Positions 23,401 to 27,148 of a stretch of DNA of 27,148 bases are shown one piece after another. The DNA lies in the IMG/VR virus record IMGVR_UViG_3300028374_000055, positions 1 to 27,148 of that record, one strand, 5' to 3'. Source of the stretch: a virus. Below the pieces are notes generated by a model. That model did not search any database, was not told the DNA's origin, and was given only the letters and a program-made list of their open reading frames with translations. Numbering within the stretch: the first letter of the stretch is position 1; each line of letters begins with the position of its first letter. The translations under genes and the position numbers were made by a program.

Positions 23401-24238
23401 TCTTACTTAATGTGGTCTGTAATTCTTTCAAATCAATACCAAGTATCTCTGCTCTCTTAAGAATATAAACAAAGTCAAACTCTTCCGAGTTATGTCCTAC
23501 GATAACGGCTGGTCTCTTTAATACAATAAGACTAAAGAAATCAATAATTAATCTACGCTCTTCCTCATCACTATCAGGATCGTTTGTTTCCAATACAATA
23601 TCAAGTCCTTTTGTATCTCTAACACCAATTGCAAATATACGTGCAATCTCAGGTCTCAAACCCCTTGTCTCAATATCGAAAGTCATTCTATTTAAATCCT
23701 TATATTCTTCGATACCTTTGAATAATCTAGCACCTGTAGAAATGAAAAATTGTTCCTCTGGTGAAACATTGAAAAATAGATCACGATTCAGATAAACCAA
23801 TTTATCATTCTTATCTCGAATTGGATTACCTTGAATATCACGTGCTACTTCATATATATCTATACCACCTTCCTTAAAGTATTGAATGATTGAATCATAT
23901 GAATCAGTACTGGTAACTTTATATGGATACCCATTTTCAAGTCTTGGGTGCTTACCAGTTTTCATCTTTTTCATCGAGATACCATGTTTTACCATCATTC
24001 TCTTGGCAAACTCTTTATCTCCATTATATAAAGCACGATTATGTGCCTTTAAATCCTTCACATAAAGAAACGGAGTGTATTTAACCTCAATAGTCTTCGG
24101 CTCTTGGTTTGGTTCTTCAATAAAACATGTCGCTTTATTATTTTTTCTATCAGTTTCAACATGAACTAAATATTTTAGATCATTATTACTACCATCAAGA
24201 AAATTCTTGATTTCATTAATTATTTTTTTGTTATCCAT
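20462..24238 (-). CDS. Family B DNA polymerase, T4-like, with variant motif C
   Basis: 1258 aa, much longer than T4 gp43 (898 aa). Exonuclease: FDIETRG with D188 and E190, then GHNSEEFDF and a YLLDD-type exo III, so proofreading residues are present. Polymerase: motif A DFASLYP (D535), motif B K622-I-L-N-N-S-L-F-G, and motif C LAVTDGVNF. In motif C the first Asp of the usual DTD is V675 and only D677 remains. An extra C-terminal region of about 450 residues after motif C is charged and includes a proline run (LPPPPEL) and the end DEYMFYEGD. It replicates the phage genome. It lies 8 nt behind the 121-aa gene. Confidence 0.9.
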   Translation of the reverse strand: MDNKKIINEIKNFLDGSNNDLKYLVHVETDRKNNKATCFIEEPNQEPKTIEVKYTPFLYVKDLKAHNRALYNGDKEFAKRMMVKHGISMKKMKTGKHPRLENGYPYKVTSTDSYDSIIQYFKEGGIDIYEVARDIQGNPIRDKNDKLVYLNRDLFFNVSPEEQFFISTGARLFKGIEEYKDLNRMTFDIETRGLRPEIARIFAIGVRDTKGLDIVLETNDPDSDEEERRLIIDFFSLIVLKRPAVIVGHNSEEFDFVYILKRAEILGIDLKELQTTLSKTKVIQKKRGTVKFGNSTENYRKTIMWGINILDTLHAAKKTAAVNTEIKKTGLKYICKFEGIAKPNRMYINGSDGGIGKMWDDNKLHLINRDNNNYKQIPDEFQEVGSDFLLIQKKKQSLTDEKYKIFRKHLLDNNPEFVLWLRDQSPKLLNEDKKGQIEFTEGKDILRQYLLDDLWETEQVDNLYNQSSFLLAKLVPTTYGRVATMGNAAIWNLLMTTWSYENDLAIPHADERENFSGGLTRCYKKGWTKRVAKIDFASLYPMLQLWLDIFPMFDVTGVIKKMLMYMTTTRNIYKKLASGAPLKDEEVELMKEIDHDTYDKYVSDTFTKAERKMFKVKQLPIKILNNSLFGALGSAFSFNWSDNICAARITCSGRLSLRQAISWFKDFGLEPLLAVTDGVNFGIPDTTTIRISDDGTVSYDQPEGTIEEMWTYDGKVGLGAIIEKFNDEQMTSDFMSVDNDGEFKACLNLSRINYALLTEDDEIKLTGNTIKSKTMSEYIEDFVDKGMRMILEGDGVDFVNYYHDYAEKIFYKQIPLKKIASKSKFKMTIKDYLNRATDKNGRPKAKQAHMELIIADREKTARNVFKERYDEIIEYNIELLKSKDKSKEDGETSALTKKRIEDIKSKGIEEFSIEEVFDLADAFLPPPPELDSMVYYVNNGTRKSHGDVKTKKIKDDDGKVIDEEITINATLIKTEDLEENPDLIGDYNVDKYLDAFNKRAEVLLDGFDEEIREDILVSIKRSKVPDASGKKVEQVELKKNEFTSSDLKLKNHNHDKYEPSMYLEEKELEFWNRTGYDPKYIWDGFSENPNDLTPQIYDYALNYLSDKMEKAGKPRLKSINDNIGKDDYVLIKNFNKYSIGYHNGDYIEIINPDVQGIPESPDEKRIRIEKEKYEEDILERLKEGEDVTISDELREKLMERDMINEMFMAFKEQYGLDLSISKKQLFEVQPKAEVAFNDFVEARKPQEPSDEYMFYEGD

Positions 24239-24246
24239 CTTCTTAA

Positions 24247-24612
24247 TTAAAGAGTTTCCACTTTCAATTTTTTCATTCTCTTACTAAATGAGTATTGCTT
24301 ACCCATATATATGTATTTTCCCTTTCTATCGATTTCTTTATTATCGTCAGGAAATATACCACAAAACCATAATGCTGTAACCATGTTTTTTGCTTTTATT
24401 TGAATGAAATCAATACTTTTATCACTTACAATGTCAAAATCAAGATAATCAACATCATCCATTTTAGTGATAGTCATTGTTAGGTATTCATATATTTCCT
24501 GATAAAGGTAAATAATATTTTCTTCATCTAAAAGTTTTTCACCATCTTCCATCATAGCAGCCAATAAAATATCTGCTAATGGATTGGTATCAACATCAAA
24601 TAGTTCACCCAT
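24247..24612 (-). CDS. Hypothetical acidic protein between helicase and polymerase, 121 aa
   Basis: Not recognised. Acidic N-terminal half (MGELFDVDTNPLADILLAAM), then strand- and helix-like segments (DDVDYLDFDIVSDKSIDFIQ; TALWFCGIFPDDN) and a basic end (SFSKRMKKLKVETL). It overlaps the helicase gene by 8 nt and is 8 nt from the polymerase gene, so it is probably a replication accessory by position, with no motif to prove it. Confidence 0.65.
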   Translation of the reverse strand: MGELFDVDTNPLADILLAAMMEDGEKLLDEENIIYLYQEIYEYLTMTITKMDDVDYLDFDIVSDKSIDFIQIKAKNMVTALWFCGIFPDDNKEIDRKGKYIYMGKQYSFSKRMKKLKVETL

Positions 24613-26386
24613 GCTTTTCCTTAATTTTCTTTATGACTTCATCTAATACAGATTCACTCACATCAGTCTTATAATCTTCATTATCAATTACTTTTCTAAT
24701 TTCTTTCCTCTTTGATTCAAGAGTATGAAATACAGCTTCATCAATAGTATCTCTAAATATTAAAGGATATATATGTACTGTTGAATCCTGCCCAATTCTA
24801 TGAAGACGATCACTTACTTGATCATATTCACCAACTGAATACGGCAATGTCAATATAAGCAATTTATCAGCAGCAGTTAATGTTAACCCATAATTACAGG
24901 TTTGTATCGATCCAAGAAATATATCTAACCCACTATCAGGGTCTTGGAATTTCTTTACTATATCAGCTCTTTCTTCAACACCCTGATCACCAGTATGTAA
25001 TGCAGAAATATTAGGATACATCTTATGTATCTCCTTTAATATCATCTTAAATTGATCGACAATTACCAACTTACCACCCTCTTGGATAATGCTATCAATT
25101 ATTTCTTTAGCATGTCCAATTTTTAATGCCGAAGTATATTGTCTTAATCTAATTAAGATCGTCAATGCATTAGTAGTTTCAGAAGAAAATATATCATTGG
25201 CAACACCTTGCTCTATCTTTTCATACTCTTTCATTTCGGCACTACTCAATTCAAGCATAAGTTTTTGATATACCTTATCAGGTAGATTTAAAACATCTTC
25301 CTTCCTCTTACGATAAGTATACGGTGCAATCTTATGGAAAAGCTCTTCTAGATTCTGTTTATCAATGTCGGTATCATATCCATACCCATATGGATCATAT
25401 TTCATACCACAATAGTATTCATAGAAATGCGTTTTAGTTGCAAAATCTATTTCAGAAATTTGATTTAAAACGGTATATAATTCAAATGCTCTATTTGGTG
25501 CTGGTGTACCAGATAAAAATACCTTACTTGGTTTACCTTTAAAGAATTTATCATTAGATAATCTTTTGAAATTCTTATATGTATTCGAGGACTGGTTTTT
25601 CAATCTATGGGATTCATCACATATCACCGCATCTATCTTATCAACACCCAAGTCACTAAATTTCTTATCCATCTTCTTCTTATCCGATGGATTGAAATAT
25701 TCATAGTTCATAATGATATACTTGGAATCTTCAATAGAATGTTTATTCTTTTTCCACTTAACGATATGTGCTTTTGAATCGGTGAATTTTTCAATCTCAT
25801 TGTAGAAGTTAAATTTCAATGAGTTAGGTGTAATCACGAAAACCTTATCATAACCACTCATCTCAACATATGCAATACTACAAATTGTTTTCCCTAAACC
25901 CATCTCTAATGATAATAGAGCACTTTTAGCATGTCTTAAATATAATGCAGCAACAATTTGATGTGGATATAATTCGATATGATCAAGTAAACCAGCATGT
26001 ACTTCATCTGAATACTGTTTGAAGTTTTTCTCATATTCAGACTTCATTTCCATCCAGAACTTTTTGTTCTTGGTTAGTTCTACTATTTTTCTCTCAGTCT
26101 CTTTCTTTTCTTGAATTACTTTATCAAATTCTTTTTTGATACGTTGCTTTTCTTCATGAGAACCAAAATCAAAATGGACTTTATCTGATCCTCTGAACAT
26201 AGTGATAAGTTCATAAAGTCCTTTTACATTTAAAGTCCAAGTTCTATCCTTATAACTACGGTTTTTGGTATCCAGCAATTTAATACTGTCAATCATTTCT
26301 TTATTAAAATCGAAATGAAGATCATATTTTTTTGCTCTAGAAGAAGGTCTTCTACATTTAACTATAAACTTGTTAGTATCCACCAT
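24605..26386 (-). CDS. SNF2-family helicase/translocase, HARP-like N-terminus (SMARCAL1 type)
   Basis: 593 aa. Walker A LEMGLGKT (160-167), motif II DESH (257-260), SGTPAPNR (292-299) and motif VI SDRLHRIGQ (525-533) are all intact, so ATPase activity is expected. QxxDRxHRIGQ and the spacing are SNF2-type, not UvsW. Residues 20-60 (FDFNKEMIDSIKLLDTKNRS...DRTWTLNV) resemble the HARP domain of SMARCAL1, which anneals or remodels forked DNA. It may therefore stabilise or reverse replication forks in place of T4 UvsW/Dda. It is followed by the 121-aa gene with an 8-nt overlap. The leader is GCTAACAAAAAAAT; a TATATTTG box lies 17 nt upstream. Confidence 0.85.
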   Translation of the reverse strand: MVDTNKFIVKCRRPSSRAKKYDLHFDFNKEMIDSIKLLDTKNRSYKDRTWTLNVKGLYELITMFRGSDKVHFDFGSHEEKQRIKKEFDKVIQEKKETERKIVELTKNKKFWMEMKSEYEKNFKQYSDEVHAGLLDHIELYPHQIVAALYLRHAKSALLSLEMGLGKTICSIAYVEMSGYDKVFVITPNSLKFNFYNEIEKFTDSKAHIVKWKKNKHSIEDSKYIIMNYEYFNPSDKKKMDKKFSDLGVDKIDAVICDESHRLKNQSSNTYKNFKRLSNDKFFKGKPSKVFLSGTPAPNRAFELYTVLNQISEIDFATKTHFYEYYCGMKYDPYGYGYDTDIDKQNLEELFHKIAPYTYRKRKEDVLNLPDKVYQKLMLELSSAEMKEYEKIEQGVANDIFSSETTNALTILIRLRQYTSALKIGHAKEIIDSIIQEGGKLVIVDQFKMILKEIHKMYPNISALHTGDQGVEERADIVKKFQDPDSGLDIFLGSIQTCNYGLTLTAADKLLILTLPYSVGEYDQVSDRLHRIGQDSTVHIYPLIFRDTIDEAVFHTLESKRKEIRKVIDNEDYKTDVSESVLDEVIKKIKEKHG

Positions 26387-26403
26387 ATTTTTTTGTTAGC
26401 AAA

Positions 26404-26411
26404 CAAATATA
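26404..26411 (-). promoter_or_regulatory. Possible Bacteroidota-type promoter -7 box TATATTTG
   Basis: Matches the TAnnTTTG -7 element described for Bacteroidota promoters, 17 nt before the helicase ATG in a 52-nt gap. No clear TTG-like -33 element at the usual distance, so it is weak. It is the best vegetative-type promoter candidate I found in the window. Confidence 0.3.
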
Positions 26412-26438
26412 GTAAAAATAAAATAAAGAGTAAAGTTT

Positions 26439-26852
26439 TTACACTACGCTAGTTTTTGTTGATGACTCACCAATAATAATATTGATGTCACTATCGGTTG
26501 GGAATGTGATCTTACCACAATAATCACCAAGAAAATCTAGCTTGAACTCAGCCATATATCTACCAGCTTTTTTTGTTTGATTTTCTTTGAATCGATATGC
26601 TAAAGTATATTTACTTTCATCTAATTGATAATAATCATCAGCTTCATTTACTATTAATTTACCACCATCATTAGCAACATGATATATACCACTTTCAGAA
26701 TCTCTCATAGAAAATGTTACAGCAACGTTTTCCAGCATCTCATCGGTGATATCATATTTCTCTCTCATTCTCTGACTTAAAGAAAATTTTACTTCTGGAA
26801 GAGTGGAATGTTGTTTTATAAAAATATTGTTGTTTCTAAATGTAGTGCTCAT
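26439..26852 (-). CDS. Beta-rich protein, perhaps virion or baseplate accessory, 137 aa
   Basis: Not assigned to a family. Strand-turn composition (FIKQHSTLPEVKFSLSQRMR; VAVTFSMRDSESGIYHVAND; RYMAEFKLDFLGDYCGKITF) resembles Ig-like or BppU N-terminal modules used in phage adhesion devices. No signal peptide or membrane segment. Its ATG at 26852 is only 3 nt from a GTATTTATA box, leaving no room for a leader RNA if that box were its promoter. The next downstream gene is the SNF2 helicase, 52 nt away. Confidence 0.6.
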   Translation of the reverse strand: MSTTFRNNNIFIKQHSTLPEVKFSLSQRMREKYDITDEMLENVAVTFSMRDSESGIYHVANDGGKLIVNEADDYYQLDESKYTLAYRFKENQTKKAGRYMAEFKLDFLGDYCGKITFPTDSDINIIIGESSTKTSVV

Positions 26853-26855
26853 AAT

Positions 26856-26864
26856 TATAAATAC
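26856..26864 (-). promoter_or_regulatory. GTATTTATA box abutting stop and start codons
   Basis: Exact copy; directly after the stop codon of the right-edge gene (26865) and 3 nt before the start codon at 26852. The tightest case in the window. Confidence 0.55.
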
Positions 26865-27148
26865 TTATTCATCATATTTTAAATATTCACCATAAACAAA
26901 TACTTTTTTTAATTCATTTTTAAACTCAACCCATGTTCCCTTTTTCAAAACATATCCTGATTCTTCTAAACCTGAACCAACATAGCCACTAGTTGAGTAT
27001 ACATAGTCCATTATACCATCGACTGATTGTTCATACTCAGTACCTAAAATACCTATTTCAACATAATAATCGATAAGCTCTCTCACACTAAAAAATAAGT
27101 TCTCAGCATCACCTCTATTCAGGTATAATAGAACAACATATTTTGCAT
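26865..27148 (-). CDS. Hypothetical protein, partial at the right edge
   Basis: The frame stays open upstream of the GTG at 27086 to the window edge, with AKYVVLLYLNRGDAENLFFS as its visible N-terminal part, so the GTG is not the start and the gene begins outside the window. At least 93 codons are present. It is aromatic-rich with Gly/Ser (YSTSGYVGSGLEESGYVLKK) and has a strand-rich C-terminus (WVEFKNELKKVFVYGEYLKY). Not recognised. A box and the 137-aa gene follow. Confidence 0.6.
   Translation of the reverse strand, partial: AKYVVLLYLNRGDAENLFFSVRELIDYYVEIGILGTEYEQSVDGIMDYVYSTSGYVGSGLEESGYVLKKGTWVEFKNELKKVFVYGEYLKYDE

Noticed and set aside
2582-26864. TATAAATAC sites as plus-strand T4-type late promoters driving rightward genes
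   Set aside because: No credible rightward gene exists; they would only give antisense RNA, which I keep as one open hypothesis and not as a gene annotation.
26865-27086. 73-aa gene starting at GTG 27086
   Set aside because: The frame is open to the window edge with a sensible protein sequence, so this start is internal and the gene is partial.
1-27148. Prophage boundary, integrase or attachment site
   Set aside because: No integrase, tRNA or flanking bacterial gene; the content is phage from end to end.

Overview
The window is a stretch of a tailed-phage genome with a contractile, T4-type baseplate. It is AT-rich (about one third G+C by eye), and every gene I accept lies on the minus strand, so the genes are read from the right edge to the left. 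Almost no gene has a Shine-Dalgarno sequence. Start codons instead follow A-rich leaders such as AAAAAAATATG, which is typical of Bacteroidota and their phages, so a Bacteroidota host is my inference. Baseplate genes resembling T4 gp25 and gp6, a family B DNA polymerase with T4-like layout and a SNF2 helicase point to a large T4-like myovirus. No tRNA, CRISPR array, integrase or insertion sequence was seen.

In order of transcription: a gene cut by the right edge (26865-27148); a replication block with a beta-rich 137-aa protein, a SNF2/HARP-like helicase, a 121-aa protein and the DNA polymerase (20462-26852); a block of phage-specific and metabolic-looking proteins, including a Nudix fusion, a WYL-domain protein and a Gln-rich disordered protein (17104-20425); a tandem kinase-fold protein followed by an RNA-repair-like operon of CCA-adding enzyme, 2H phosphoesterase, PD-(D/E)XK nuclease and several tiny proteins, two of them membrane proteins (12107-17039); a ParB-like protein fused to a phage C-terminal domain and a Ser/Thr-rich protein (10813-12044); a glycosyltransferase and unknown proteins (7328-10740); and a baseplate block of gp25, gp6, three unknown proteins, an inserted homing endonuclease and a giant gp7/gpI-like protein running off the left edge (1-7253).

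A nine-base motif, GTATTTATA in gene orientation (TATAAATAC on the plus strand), occurs ten times (nine exact, one with a single change). Each copy lies in the gap in front of a gene, and together they cut the window into about eleven gene units; tightly packed junctions inside units lack it. It is the reverse complement of the T4 late-promoter core plus one base, so it faces the wrong way for a T4 late promoter, and in some places it is too close to the start codon to be a conventional promoter. In two places it forms a hairpin that contains the start codon.

Other notable points are a homing-endonuclease gene that has left a duplicated, truncated copy of the neighbouring gene's start, a 19-bp perfect inverted repeat ending two bases before the glycosyltransferase start codon, and a polymerase whose motif C lacks the first Asp. 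Four genes, two tiny membrane proteins, a 30-aa protein and the large left-edge gene, would be missed by a standard minimum-length or ATG-only search.
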